A stretch of DNA of 64,000 bases, taken from assembly GCF_022827545.1 (NCBI RefSeq), contig NZ_CP094669.1, positions 571,001 through 635,000 on the forward strand, in the 5' to 3' direction. The translations under genes were made by a program, and so were the position numbers. This stretch comes from Hymenobacter tibetensis. Lineage in GTDB: Bacteria; Bacteroidota; Bacteroidia; Cytophagales; Hymenobacteraceae. Shown here one piece after another: positions 8,589-16,574 of the stretch. Position 1 is the stretch's first letter, and every line of letters begins with the position of its first letter. The notes below the pieces were generated by a model. That model did not search any database. It was not told the DNA's origin and saw nothing but the letters and a program-made list of their open reading frames with translations.

Positions 8589-9110
8589 ATGTCTGCCTTC
8601 GATATTCTGCTGCTAATTCCGCTGGGCATAGGAGCCGTAAAGGGCTTTCAGCGGGGACTGGTGCTGGAGGTGGCCTCGTTGCTAGCCTTTGTACTGGGTG
8701 CAGTAGGGGGGCTGATGCTGCTCAACGATGCCATTCCGTTGGTGCGTCATTACGTGGGGGAGGCTTTCGGGCTTCTGCCGTTGGTGGCGTTCCTGCTGGT
8801 ATTTGCCGCCATTGTATGGGGTGTACATTTGCTTGGCAGCTTCGTGAAGAAGGCAGTGCACCTCACGCCACTAGGAGTTCTCGACAACTTGGGTGGTGGT
8901 GCAGTTGGGATAGTGAAATGGGTACTAGGACTGAGCTTGCTGCTGCACGGTATCGGCTTATCGAGCTTGCAGTTGATTTCGCCTACTCTTGTAGCTACTT
9001 CCGAGGTGCTGCCTGTGGTACGCCAAGCCACGCCCTTCGCCCTGGAAATTGTTGGCTTCGTGATGCCTTTCGCCAGCACGCTGTTGGTTAAGCTACGCGC
9101 AGTATTTTAG
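8589..9110 (+). CDS. CvpA-family inner-membrane protein
   Basis: A 173-residue protein with four hydrophobic segments and the family N-terminus MSAFDILLLIPLGIGAVKGFQRGLVLEVASLL. CvpA proteins are inner-membrane proteins linked to colicin V production and envelope-stress tolerance in enterobacteria, and the molecular role is unclear. A TTG start at 8511 would add 26 polar residues not expected in the family, so the ATG at 8589 was chosen. The final part (FALEIVGFVMPFASTLLVKLRAVF) is amphipathic. Context in a plus-strand run with YqeY-like and amidotransferase genes does not clarify the role. Confidence 0.88.
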   Translation: MSAFDILLLIPLGIGAVKGFQRGLVLEVASLLAFVLGAVGGLMLLNDAIPLVRHYVGEAFGLLPLVAFLLVFAAIVWGVHLLGSFVKKAVHLTPLGVLDNLGGGAVGIVKWVLGLSLLLHGIGLSSLQLISPTLVATSEVLPVVRQATPFALEIVGFVMPFASTLLVKLRAVF

Positions 9111-9186
9111 TGGTTGTCTGAGGCGCCTTTAGCAAAAGCTACTCTGTTATTCCACTCAGGTACTGCCACACTCAGTTACTCCCGCC

Positions 9187-9804
9187 GTGCGCCTGTTGCT
9201 GCTCGATAATTTCGACTCATTCACGTATAATCTGCTGGACTATTTCCAGCAGCTTGGCTGCGAGGTGCTTGTGGTGCGCAATGATGTGCCCTTGGCTTCC
9301 CTCGAAGAACTGAAGTTTGATGCTTTGGTTTTGTCGCCGGGGCCGGGCACACCAGCCGCGGCTGGTAACCTGATGGCGGTAATAGCAGCGTGGCATCAGC
9401 GTGTGCCTATGCTTGGTGTTTGCTTGGGGCACCAGGCGCTAGCCGAATTTTTTGGAGCTACTGTGGCGCGTGCCGCCAAACCCATGCACGGCAAAGTATC
9501 TGAAATGGATGTGGTAGCCCACGAGCAGCTATTTCAAGGCTTACCCCCGTCCGTTACTGTTACGCGCTACCACTCTTTAGTGGTGAGCGACTTGCCGTCT
9601 GTGTTGGTGCCTTTGGCGTATACCACCGACGAGCCTCAGGAACTAATGGCCTTGCGTCATGCGAGCTTGCCCTTGGTCGGGGTGCAGTTTCACCCAGAGG
9701 CGTTGCTCACCACCCACGGACTAGCTATGCTGCGCAATTGGGTTCGGTATTGTATCATTGTAGAAGAGGGGCCGGTGGCGCATACCACCCCGGCTACCCC
9801 CTAA
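9187..9804 (+). CDS. pabA: Anthranilate/aminodeoxychorismate synthase glutamine amidotransferase subunit
   Basis: A 205-residue class I glutamine amidotransferase that supplies ammonia to anthranilate synthase (TrpG) or 4-amino-4-deoxychorismate synthase (PabA). Seen: LLLLDNFDSFTYNL at the N-terminus, LSPGPGTP, nucleophile Cys79 in GVCLGHQA and the His-Glu pair in VQFHPEALLTTHG. The start is GTG at 9187. No trp or pab synthase partner is adjacent, so PabA and TrpG cannot be separated from this window; one subunit often serves both enzymes. The next gene starts 4 bases after the stop, implying co-transcription with the hydrolase. Confidence 0.9.
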   Translation: MRLLLLDNFDSFTYNLLDYFQQLGCEVLVVRNDVPLASLEELKFDALVLSPGPGTPAAAGNLMAVIAAWHQRVPMLGVCLGHQALAEFFGATVARAAKPMHGKVSEMDVVAHEQLFQGLPPSVTVTRYHSLVVSDLPSVLVPLAYTTDEPQELMALRHASLPLVGVQFHPEALLTTHGLAMLRNWVRYCIIVEEGPVAHTTPATP

Positions 9805-9807
9805 AAG

Positions 9808-10590
9808 ATGGAATTGCAGATCAAAGAATACAACGAATTTCAGTACGTCGATGAAGGGGCCGGACCTGTTCTGCTGCTGCTGCATGGATTGTTTGGTGCC
9901 CTTAGCAACTGGGAGGACGTCGTAACCTACTTCCGTCCTAAGTACCGCGTCATTATTCCGCTGCTACCCATCTACGACATGCCGCTCACGCAGGCTGGCG
10001 TGCCAGGACTGGTGAAGTACGTAGAGGACTTTGTGAAGACTATTGGGTTGAACGAGCCTTTCACTCTGCTAGGCAACTCCCTTGGTGGCCACGTTGGCTT
10101 GGAATACACGCTGCGCAATCCATCTCAGGTTTGTCGTTTGGTGCTTACCGGCAGCAGTGGCTTGTTTGAAGATGGCATGGGCGGCTCGTTTCCCAAGCGC
10201 GGAAACTACGCCTTCGTACAAGAGCGAGTGGCGTATACCTTCTATGACCCCTCCGTAGCCACCAAAGAGCTAGTGGACGAGGTCTTCAACGTCACCAACT
10301 CCAACGCGAAATGCCTGCGTATTATCTCTATTGCTCGTTCTGCGCAACGCCATAATCTTGGCAAAGAACTGGGAGGTATACAAGTGCCTACGTTGCTAGT
10401 ATGGGGCCTAAATGACACTATCACGCCGCCTCTCGTTGCTCACGATTTTCATGCACTTATCCGCGGTTCAGAACTTCGCTTCTTAGACCGTTGTGGACAT
10501 GCTCCTATGATGGAGCGTCCACACGAGTTTAATATCCTTCTCGGGCAGTTTTTGCGGCGTACCGAGGCTGAAAGTACTGCTGCTAACTAA
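9808..10590 (+). CDS. Alpha/beta-fold hydrolase
   Basis: A 260-residue alpha/beta hydrolase. Seen: oxyanion segment LLLLHGLFGALSNWED, nucleophile elbow GNSLGGH with Ser91, acid position in LLVWGLNDTITP (Asp) and catalytic His in DRCGHAPMMERP. The substrate is not predictable. It follows pabA by 3 bases between stop and start, so it is expected to be translated from the same mRNA. It belongs to a different branch from the hydrolase at 1947-2723 (GNSLGGH versus GHSMGG). Confidence 0.9.
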   Translation: MELQIKEYNEFQYVDEGAGPVLLLLHGLFGALSNWEDVVTYFRPKYRVIIPLLPIYDMPLTQAGVPGLVKYVEDFVKTIGLNEPFTLLGNSLGGHVGLEYTLRNPSQVCRLVLTGSSGLFEDGMGGSFPKRGNYAFVQERVAYTFYDPSVATKELVDEVFNVTNSNAKCLRIISIARSAQRHNLGKELGGIQVPTLLVWGLNDTITPPLVAHDFHALIRGSELRFLDRCGHAPMMERPHEFNILLGQFLRRTEAESTAAN

Positions 10591-10622
10591 GCTCACATGG
10601 CTGTTTAGAAATAGCAGATTCT

Positions 10623-10660
10623 AGGAAAGCAACCTACGAGGCCGATTCAGCCTCTTTCCT
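10623..10660 (+). terminator. Possible terminator after the hydrolase gene
   Basis: AGGAAAG pairs with CTTTCCT, enclosing GAGGC/GCCTC, and GTGGTTTTGTTTTT follows. The stem is interrupted by an unpaired side, so it is weaker than the other terminators in the window. The rest of the 10591-10862 gap holds no gene and no clear promoter consensus. Confidence 0.35.
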
Positions 10661-10862
10661 GTGGTTTTGTTTTTCAAAGTAGGAAGTCAAAACTTTTTTG
10701 TCTGTCAGCAACTTCCTATCTTCTGAAGTTATTATAACTGCGTATGTACTCTATATTGGGGCGCATACGCAACGCTGAATTCTTTGCCCCACTACAACCC
10801 ACTCAGCTTAAGTGGTCGTCGTTTTTATCCGTTAAATTCCTCTTTCCTCGCCGATGCATTCG

Positions 10863-11540
10863 ATGATTGCCGAAGACTTGCTCAACCAGATGATTCCGCC
10901 CCTGAAGGTGTCGGATACAATCGGGAAAGCGGCCAAATGGCTGGAGGAATTCCACGTTGGCCAACTTCCCGTACTCGACGACCGAATGTACAGGGGACTA
11001 ATTACAGGAGCTGATCTACTTGATTTCGAGCCCGCCGAAAGCTCGGAGCAACTACTCAGTGACCTAGCGCTAGGATTTGCAGACGTGCACGTACAGCACG
11101 ACCAGCATTTCTATAGCATTATGGAAGTGGCTATTCAAAACAAGATTCAGCTCGTTCCTGTCCTCGACGACCAACGAGAGTACATGGGAGTGGTAACCGT
11201 AAGCGACACGTTAGCTGCGTTCGGGCAACCACCAATTGCCCCCGGCCAAGGTGCCGTTATTGTGCTTTCAATGGAAGAGCGGGACTACTCGTTGGGTACA
11301 ATCAGCCGCTATATCGAAGAAAACAATGCTAAGGTGCTGAGTGCGCATGTAGCCCAGGACGAACACGACCCATATCGTATTCGGCTTACGCTGAAAGTGA
11401 ATACGCCCTCTCTTACGCGCATTGCTGCCACTCTAGAACGTTTCGGCTACGCCATTACGGCGCAGTTCAGTGGGGTTGGTGAGCTGGGAGAAAACGAGCA
11501 GGATCGGTATGACGCCTTGCTGAAATACCTAAGTCTGTAA
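10863..11540 (+). CDS. CBS-domain protein
   Basis: A 225-residue protein with two CBS motifs (about residues 8-55 with FHVGQLPVLDD and YRGLITGADLLD; about 75-125 with QLVPVLDDQREYMGVVTVSDTLA), followed by an ACT-like regulatory region (VIVLSMEERDYSLGTISRYIEENNAKVL). CBS pairs bind adenosyl ligands such as AMP or ATP. ATG at 10854 is also possible; 10863 (MIAEDLLNQMIPPLK) fits the family N-terminus better. In Cytophagales this gene usually precedes nadK, as here with one gene between. A link to NAD kinase regulation is inference from position. Confidence 0.88.
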   Translation: MIAEDLLNQMIPPLKVSDTIGKAAKWLEEFHVGQLPVLDDRMYRGLITGADLLDFEPAESSEQLLSDLALGFADVHVQHDQHFYSIMEVAIQNKIQLVPVLDDQREYMGVVTVSDTLAAFGQPPIAPGQGAVIVLSMEERDYSLGTISRYIEENNAKVLSAHVAQDEHDPYRIRLTLKVNTPSLTRIAATLERFGYAITAQFSGVGELGENEQDRYDALLKYLSL

Positions 11541-11552
11541 GTAAGGGCTAGG

Positions 11553-12995
11553 GTGCGCAACTCCGTTTTTTTTATTTGGGTGATGCTGCTCTTTGTCGCT
11601 GTTGTGCTTGGCGCTGCCCCTAAATCAGTGGCGGCCTCTCCTGACTCCACTACCCAAGCCCTGCTAGCATGCCCAGGTTACACAGCAGTACGGGTAGTGA
11701 AACTGCTGTTTGTTGGCAACGAGGTAACCAAGGAGCGTACGTTGCGCGCTGAGCTAGATTTCCAGGAAGGCGACACCCTATCTACTTCCAGTTTAGGCCG
11801 CCGGATAGAAGCGAATCGACGCCGTCTTTTCAATCTGCAGTTGTTCCATCAAGTGCTGACGGAAGTACTGTGCCAGGACGGGAGCCTAACCATCCTTTTC
11901 AATTTCCAAGAGCGGTGGTACACGTTCCCTGTTCCTATCCTCTCCATTGCCGACCGTAACTTCCGATCCTGGGCCGACCGCCCTGACCGCTGGCGACGAG
12001 TGGACTACGGCGTTCATTTGACCCGCAAAAATTTCCGAGGCCGCAACGAAGAAGTGCGAGCAAATCTGCAACTGGGTTTCAACCGGAAGTATGAGCTTTT
12101 CTATGAAGCGCCCGGCTACGGCCGCCGTCGGCGGATAGGATTAGGGGTAGGAGGTTCCTACTACCGGGCCCGAGCTCTGGATTATACCACCCTGCAGGAC
12201 CGGCTTGTAGCATTTCGCCCAGTAAATGGGTTTCCTATTGAGCGGCGCTACGTTACGGCAGGTTTGCGGTGGCGCCGTACCGTACGGTTGCTTGCAGCTT
12301 TTGATGTTAGCTACCACCAAGAATCGATATCTGATTCTGTAAACCTGCTTAACCCCACCTACTACCTAGGCCGTACCCAACGGGATTATGTGGAACTTGG
12401 TCTAAGTGGGGTTTTCAACCAGCGTAACACCTTTGCTTATCCGCTCACGGGGTATTACGCGCAAGCGCAAGTGGTTTATCGGCGTTTCGCTGATGCAGCA
12501 GCCCCCCCACAACTGCTGGTCCGTACGCGCTACGCCCGCTACGTCGCTCTTGGTGGCCCTTTCTACTACAGCGGGGCAGTACAAGGCCAATTGCGTTTCA
12601 GTCGTCGCTTGTCTTATGCCGACAACCGAGCCCTTGGTTATGAGGCTTTGGTCCGTGGCTATGACCCTTATGTAGTGGATGGCCGACATTATGCGCTTGT
12701 GCAACAAGGGGTGTCGTACCGTCTGTTTGATGCGGGACAAGTGCAGCTCCAAAACGTTGCTAACCCTAAGATCAACAACATCCCTCTCGTGCTGTATTTA
12801 AATACCTTTACCGACGCCGGTTACGTAAGCACGCCTTCGGTTGTAGCTGGCAACCGGCTTCCAGGTCGCCTGTTAGCTTCTGCTGGAGTGGGAGTACACC
12901 TCGTCACGTACTACGACCGGGTACTGACGTTGGAATACGCCCGCACCGTGCGCGGTCAAGGAGGCTTCTTTTTTCGTTTCGAATTTCCCATTTGA
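11553..12995 (+). CDS. Small Omp85-type outer-membrane protein with one POTRA-like domain
   Basis: A 480-residue exported protein: signal peptide (FFIWVMLLFVAVVLGAA) at residues 5-25, a single POTRA-like domain at about 42-115 (VVKLLFVGNEVTKERTLRAEL, then SLGRRIEANRRRLFNL), and a C-terminal barrel rich in aromatic strand ends finishing FFFRFEFPI. This is the layout of short Omp85/BamA-TamA relatives, far smaller than BamA at 16575-19100 in the same gene block. The start is GTG at 11553, 12 bases after the CBS stop. Its role in outer-membrane assembly or export is inferred from fold and from the neighbouring bamA, uppS and ompH genes. Confidence 0.75.
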   Translation: MRNSVFFIWVMLLFVAVVLGAAPKSVAASPDSTTQALLACPGYTAVRVVKLLFVGNEVTKERTLRAELDFQEGDTLSTSSLGRRIEANRRRLFNLQLFHQVLTEVLCQDGSLTILFNFQERWYTFPVPILSIADRNFRSWADRPDRWRRVDYGVHLTRKNFRGRNEEVRANLQLGFNRKYELFYEAPGYGRRRRIGLGVGGSYYRARALDYTTLQDRLVAFRPVNGFPIERRYVTAGLRWRRTVRLLAAFDVSYHQESISDSVNLLNPTYYLGRTQRDYVELGLSGVFNQRNTFAYPLTGYYAQAQVVYRRFADAAAPPQLLVRTRYARYVALGGPFYYSGAVQGQLRFSRRLSYADNRALGYEALVRGYDPYVVDGRHYALVQQGVSYRLFDAGQVQLQNVANPKINNIPLVLYLNTFTDAGYVSTPSVVAGNRLPGRLLASAGVGVHLVTYYDRVLTLEYARTVRGQGGFFFRFEFPI

Positions 12996-13031
12996 TTTTG
13001 CTGCCTGCTCTGCGCAGGTTAAGATTCTGTT

Positions 13032-13925
13032 ATGAAAATCGCCATTCTAGGGAAACCTTTCGAAGACGCAAGCTTGCCCTTTGTGCAAAACTTGTTGGAT
13101 GATCTTGCACGCCGGCAAACCGATATTCTGATAGTCGAGTCTTTTCATAGCTACCTGACAGAGCGCTTGCAGCTACCAACCGGAGTTAGCACCTTTCATA
13201 GGGGCGACTCGTTGCGTGGGGTGCAGTTTGTGCTCAGTATCGGAGGGGATGGCACTCTGTTAGATACCGTTACCTATGTTGGTAGCCTACAAATTCCAAT
13301 CCTAGGAATTCACACGGGGCGCTTGGGCTTTCTTGCCACTGTCACGCCAGACCGTATTGCTCAAGCCATGGACGCTCTATTCAAAGGGCACTTTGTGTTG
13401 GAGGAACGCAGTCTAATACGCGTTGAAACGGATCCAGACGCATTTGGAGGTGTCAATTTTGGGCTCAATGAGTTCAGCATCCTCAAGCGCGATACTTCCT
13501 CTATGATAGTGGTGCACACGTATATCGATGGAGAATATCTAAACTCGTACTGGGCCGATGGCCTTGTGGTAGCGACCCCCACTGGCTCCACAGGCTACTC
13601 GCTTAGCTGTGGGGGCCCGGTTATGCTACCCCAGACAAACAATTTTATCATTGCTCCCGTATGCCCTCACAATCTTAACGTACGTCCTTTAGTTGTGTCG
13701 GATCAGAGCGTGATTTCTTTCGAAATAGAGGGTAGAAGCAACCAGTTTTTACTTTCTCTCGATTCCAGATCTGTTGCTGTTGATGCAGGAGTACAAATTG
13801 CTGTTCGCCGGGAGAGTTTCAATGCTCGCTTAGTAAAATTCAATCATGTCAACTTCTTGAGCACCCTAAGAAGCAAGTTAAATTGGGGTTTAGACAAGCG
13901 TAATCCAGCCGGAATTCCAATTTAG
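13032..13925 (+). CDS. nadK: NAD kinase
   Basis: NadK phosphorylates NAD to NADP using ATP or polyphosphate. The 297-residue protein shows the family GGDGTLLDT motif at residues 71-79, the NEFSILKRDTSSM segment and PTGSTGYSLSCGGPV, which together form the NAD-binding and catalytic surface. It starts 36 bases after the Omp85-type gene and is followed by the promoter of the first DUF6089 gene. Cytoplasmic. The CBS protein two genes upstream is a possible adenylate sensor for it (inference only). Confidence 0.97.
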   Translation: MKIAILGKPFEDASLPFVQNLLDDLARRQTDILIVESFHSYLTERLQLPTGVSTFHRGDSLRGVQFVLSIGGDGTLLDTVTYVGSLQIPILGIHTGRLGFLATVTPDRIAQAMDALFKGHFVLEERSLIRVETDPDAFGGVNFGLNEFSILKRDTSSMIVVHTYIDGEYLNSYWADGLVVATPTGSTGYSLSCGGPVMLPQTNNFIIAPVCPHNLNVRPLVVSDQSVISFEIEGRSNQFLLSLDSRSVAVDAGVQIAVRRESFNARLVKFNHVNFLSTLRSKLNWGLDKRNPAGIPI

Positions 13926-13945
13926 TAGATATACTTTTTCCGCTA

Positions 13946-13980
13946 TTTGTTTTTTTAGTTCCCCATATCTTCTACTTTTG
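13946..13980 (+). promoter_or_regulatory. Promoter of the first DUF6089-type gene (TTTG ... TACTTTTG)
   Basis: TTTG at 13946-13949 and a perfect TAnnTTTG box (TACTTTTG) at 13973-13980, with 23 bases between them, slightly wide of the usual 19-21. The predicted start of transcription near 13987 gives a leader of about 60 bases to the ATG at 14050. Confidence 0.55.
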
Positions 13981-14049
13981 TTGCTGACTGTTACTGGGTT
14001 TCCCCGAAATCAGACATCTCTCTTTGCTATTCCTAACTCTCGCTCCAAT

Positions 14050-14937
14050 ATGAAGCAATTTTTCACCTACACTCTTACGCTGCTATTGGCCTTGGTGCTA
14101 TTAGCTCCCGCGGCGGATGCTCAGCAATTCACTAAGCGGAAGCAGTATAATTCAGTAGGCGTGACGCTAACGGCTATGAACTATTTTGGTGATATCACGC
14201 CAAAGCCCAGCATTCCAAGCTTACGTTTTGGAGCAACTCGTCCCAATCTTGGCGTTACCTTTACCCACCGTTTCACGCCTCGTATTTCCGCTCGTGCTGG
14301 TCTCAGCTATGGCCGCATCACTGGGGATGACAGCAAAGCTGCCGATCAGAATGATCCGGATGCAAAATATCGTTATAACCGCAACATGAATTTTCGCAAT
14401 GACATTGCTGAACTATCTGCTGTTGCTATTTTTGACCTGATTCCAAACCGAAATAACTATATCAAACGTCCGGACTTCGTTCCTTATGTGTTTGCTGGAG
14501 TAGCAGGTTACACTGGCAATCCAAAGGGACTCAACAGTAGTGACAACTATGTGGCGTTACAGCCTTTGCGGACTGAAGGTGTAGAGTATAATCGGGGTGG
14601 TATTGCCATTCCCTTTGGCCTCGGAGCCCGTTATAAGCTCAACAAAAGCTTTGATCTTGGTTTTGAAATAGGCTTCCGTAAAACGTTTAATGACTATCTT
14701 GACGACGTAAGCACCAAATATGTATCTGATCCTAGTCAGCTTGCTTCTGGCGATGCATTCTATTTTGGATGGGATATCACTGGCGGCTCAGGTACTGGCT
14801 TAGATGGTACTTGGAACCAGAACGACCAAAGAGGTTACCAGCGCGGCAAGGATAACGAAGACGACTGGTATGTACAAGCTGGCTTCACCCTCAACTACAT
14901 TCTCGCTCCGCGCGTTAAAAGCCCCAAATTCCGCTAA
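14050..14937 (+). CDS. DUF6089-type outer-membrane beta-barrel protein (copy 1)
   Basis: A 295-residue exported barrel protein: signal peptide MKQFFTYTLTLLLALVLLAP ending at ADAQ, then alternating amphipathic strands (VGVTLTAMNYFGDITP, LGVTFTHRFTPRISARAGLSYGRI) ending in a C-terminal strand (GFTLNYILAPR). The GDITPKPS segment after the first strand is typical of the DUF6089 porin-like family found beside uppS and bamA in Bacteroidota. The long upstream open frame from 13978 lacks any conserved feature; 14050 gives the signal peptide. The gene has its own promoter at 13946-13980 and precedes a paralogue. Pore activity is not established. Confidence 0.85.
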   Translation: MKQFFTYTLTLLLALVLLAPAADAQQFTKRKQYNSVGVTLTAMNYFGDITPKPSIPSLRFGATRPNLGVTFTHRFTPRISARAGLSYGRITGDDSKAADQNDPDAKYRYNRNMNFRNDIAELSAVAIFDLIPNRNNYIKRPDFVPYVFAGVAGYTGNPKGLNSSDNYVALQPLRTEGVEYNRGGIAIPFGLGARYKLNKSFDLGFEIGFRKTFNDYLDDVSTKYVSDPSQLASGDAFYFGWDITGGSGTGLDGTWNQNDQRGYQRGKDNEDDWYVQAGFTLNYILAPRVKSPKFR

Positions 14938-14976
14938 TCAGCCTAGGCTGGTTAGTGTTCATCTACAATCAGTCTA

Positions 14977-15741
14977 ATGACAAAAGTGAAACTCTCCAAA
15001 ACACTCCTTGCTTGCTTAGTGCAAGTAGGGAGTGTTTTTTTTGCCCAATCTGCTGCCGCTCAGTATACCAGCGAAATAGGTGTAGGATTAGGCGGGCTAG
15101 TGTACAAAGGTGAAGTATCTCCCAACTACCAGTTCGAGAATAACCGTCCAGCTATCACGGCCTTTTACCGCAGGGATATTTCGGCACCTATAACGTTACG
15201 TGGAGCGCTCCTAGCAGGTATGTTACGGGCTTCTGATGGCAACGTGGAAGGTATAACCGGTAATGGGGCTCCTTTGTCTGCTTACCGGCAGGCTAATATG
15301 AAAGGCGACTTGTATGAGGCCTCAGCAGTAGTGGAGTACAACTTTTTCGATTACCACTATCGCAAAGCCAAAGTGCATTTCACACCTTATGTCTTTGTAG
15401 GAATAGCAGGGTATCTGGCCAACGTTAAAACGGCAACCAACAATGCTGCTTTGCCTTCCCTCAACCAAAGCGGTACCATGCTTGGAGTGTCAGTGCCAGC
15501 TGGGTTTGGCTTCAAGTATGCACTTTCCAACCGATGGAACTTAGGGTTAGAGGCTGGTGCCCGGAAGGTATTCAGCGATAAGCTTGACCATATTGATGGT
15601 AAGAGCAGTGGGCAGACCGATTTAGTTGGGAATCCCAATGATCAGGATTGGTACTTCTTCAATGGTATCAGTATCTCATACACTTTCTATAAAATCAATT
15701 GCCCTCCTCAGTACAAGGAGAATCCTAAGCTGCTACGCTAA
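14977..15741 (+). CDS. DUF6089-type outer-membrane beta-barrel protein (copy 2)
   Basis: A 254-residue paralogue of the preceding barrel: signal peptide to QSAAAQ, then YTSEIGVGLGGLVYKGEVSPN, ITLRGALLAGML, TPYVFVGIAGYLANV and LGLEAGARKVFSDKLDHI, which align with the first copy (PYVFAGVAGYTGN, LGFEIGFRKTFNDYLDDV). Unusually, codons 8-22 of the signal peptide encode a terminator-shaped hairpin (14998-15042). The gene follows the first copy by 39 bases, so its expression may depend on reading through or unfolding that hairpin. No obvious start lies downstream of it that would preserve a signal peptide. Confidence 0.82.
   Translation: MTKVKLSKTLLACLVQVGSVFFAQSAAAQYTSEIGVGLGGLVYKGEVSPNYQFENNRPAITAFYRRDISAPITLRGALLAGMLRASDGNVEGITGNGAPLSAYRQANMKGDLYEASAVVEYNFFDYHYRKAKVHFTPYVFVGIAGYLANVKTATNNAALPSLNQSGTMLGVSVPAGFGFKYALSNRWNLGLEAGARKVFSDKLDHIDGKSSGQTDLVGNPNDQDWYFFNGISISYTFYKINCPPQYKENPKLLR
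14998..15042 (+). terminator. Terminator-like hairpin inside the signal-peptide codons of copy 2
   Basis: Left arm 14998-15015 (AAAACACTCC then TTGCTTGC) pairs over 18 positions with right arm 15021-15038 (GCAAGTAGGGAGTGTTTT). Only two positions are G-U wobbles, the loop is TTAGT, and the run of T extends to 15042. That is the form of an intrinsic terminator, yet it lies 21 bases inside the coding region. It may end messages from the first barrel gene unless ribosomes are translating copy 2. Confidence 0.6.
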
Positions 15742-15811
15742 GCAACTGGATTAGACGGATTGAAATGCAACCATTTGCGTAACTTGCGGCCTCTTTACGC
15801 AAAAAGTGCTC

Positions 15812-16558
15812 ATGGCCGTCCGGTCCGAAATTGATCCACAGAATATTCCCGCGCACGTTGCCGTCATAATGGACGGCAATGGCCGCTGGGCAAAGCAAAA
15901 GGGCGGCCTCCGCATCTTTGGGCACCAAAGTGCTATCACTGCTGTACGCGAAACAGTGGAGGTTGCTGCCGAGATAGGTGTGCGCTACCTTACGTTGTAC
16001 GCTTTTTCCACTGAAAACTGGTCGAGGCCAGCGCATGAGGTTACGGCCTTGATGCAGTTGCTGGTTCACACCATTCGGAAGGAAACGCCTACACTATTAA
16101 AGAATAGTATTCGTTTACAAGCCATCGGTCAGACTGAGAGCTTGCCGGCTTCTTGCCAACGTGAGTTGGCAGAGGCCATGGAATTAACCAAGGCGGGTTC
16201 ACGGATGACGTTGGTTCTAGCACTTAGCTATAGCGGGCGTTGGGATCTAACGCAAGCGGCTCGTAAGCTGGCTGCCGATGTAGCCTCTGGACAGCTACGC
16301 GCCGAAGATGTGCAGGAAAACACGATTGCGGGTTATTTGGCAACGGCAGGCATGCCTGATCCTGAACTATTAATCCGTACTAGTGGTGAGCAGCGGATAA
16401 GTAACTTTCTGCTTTGGCAGCTTGCGTACACTGAACTGTACATCACTGATTTACTGTGGCCTGACTTCCGCCGAACTCATTTTGAGGAGGCTGTACGGGC
16501 GTATCAACGCCGGGAACGGCGATTTGGGAAGACAAGTGAGCAGCTAACTGTTTCGTAA
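15812..16558 (+). CDS. uppS: Isoprenyl transferase (undecaprenyl diphosphate synthase)
   Basis: UppS adds cis isoprene units to farnesyl diphosphate to make undecaprenyl diphosphate, the lipid carrier of peptidoglycan and surface glycans. The 248-residue protein has the catalytic VIMDGNGRWAKQKG segment, LTLYAFSTENWSRP, and C-terminal LLIRTSGEQRISNFLLWQLAYTELYITDLLWPDF with the conserved Arg/Ser/Glu metal and substrate residues. A GTG two codons upstream was passed over for the ATG at 15812. It is followed 16 bases later by bamA, as in many Bacteroidota. Confidence 0.97.
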   Translation: MAVRSEIDPQNIPAHVAVIMDGNGRWAKQKGGLRIFGHQSAITAVRETVEVAAEIGVRYLTLYAFSTENWSRPAHEVTALMQLLVHTIRKETPTLLKNSIRLQAIGQTESLPASCQRELAEAMELTKAGSRMTLVLALSYSGRWDLTQAARKLAADVASGQLRAEDVQENTIAGYLATAGMPDPELLIRTSGEQRISNFLLWQLAYTELYITDLLWPDFRRTHFEEAVRAYQRRERRFGKTSEQLTVS

Positions 16559-16574
16559 GGTTTCGAATAACGTA

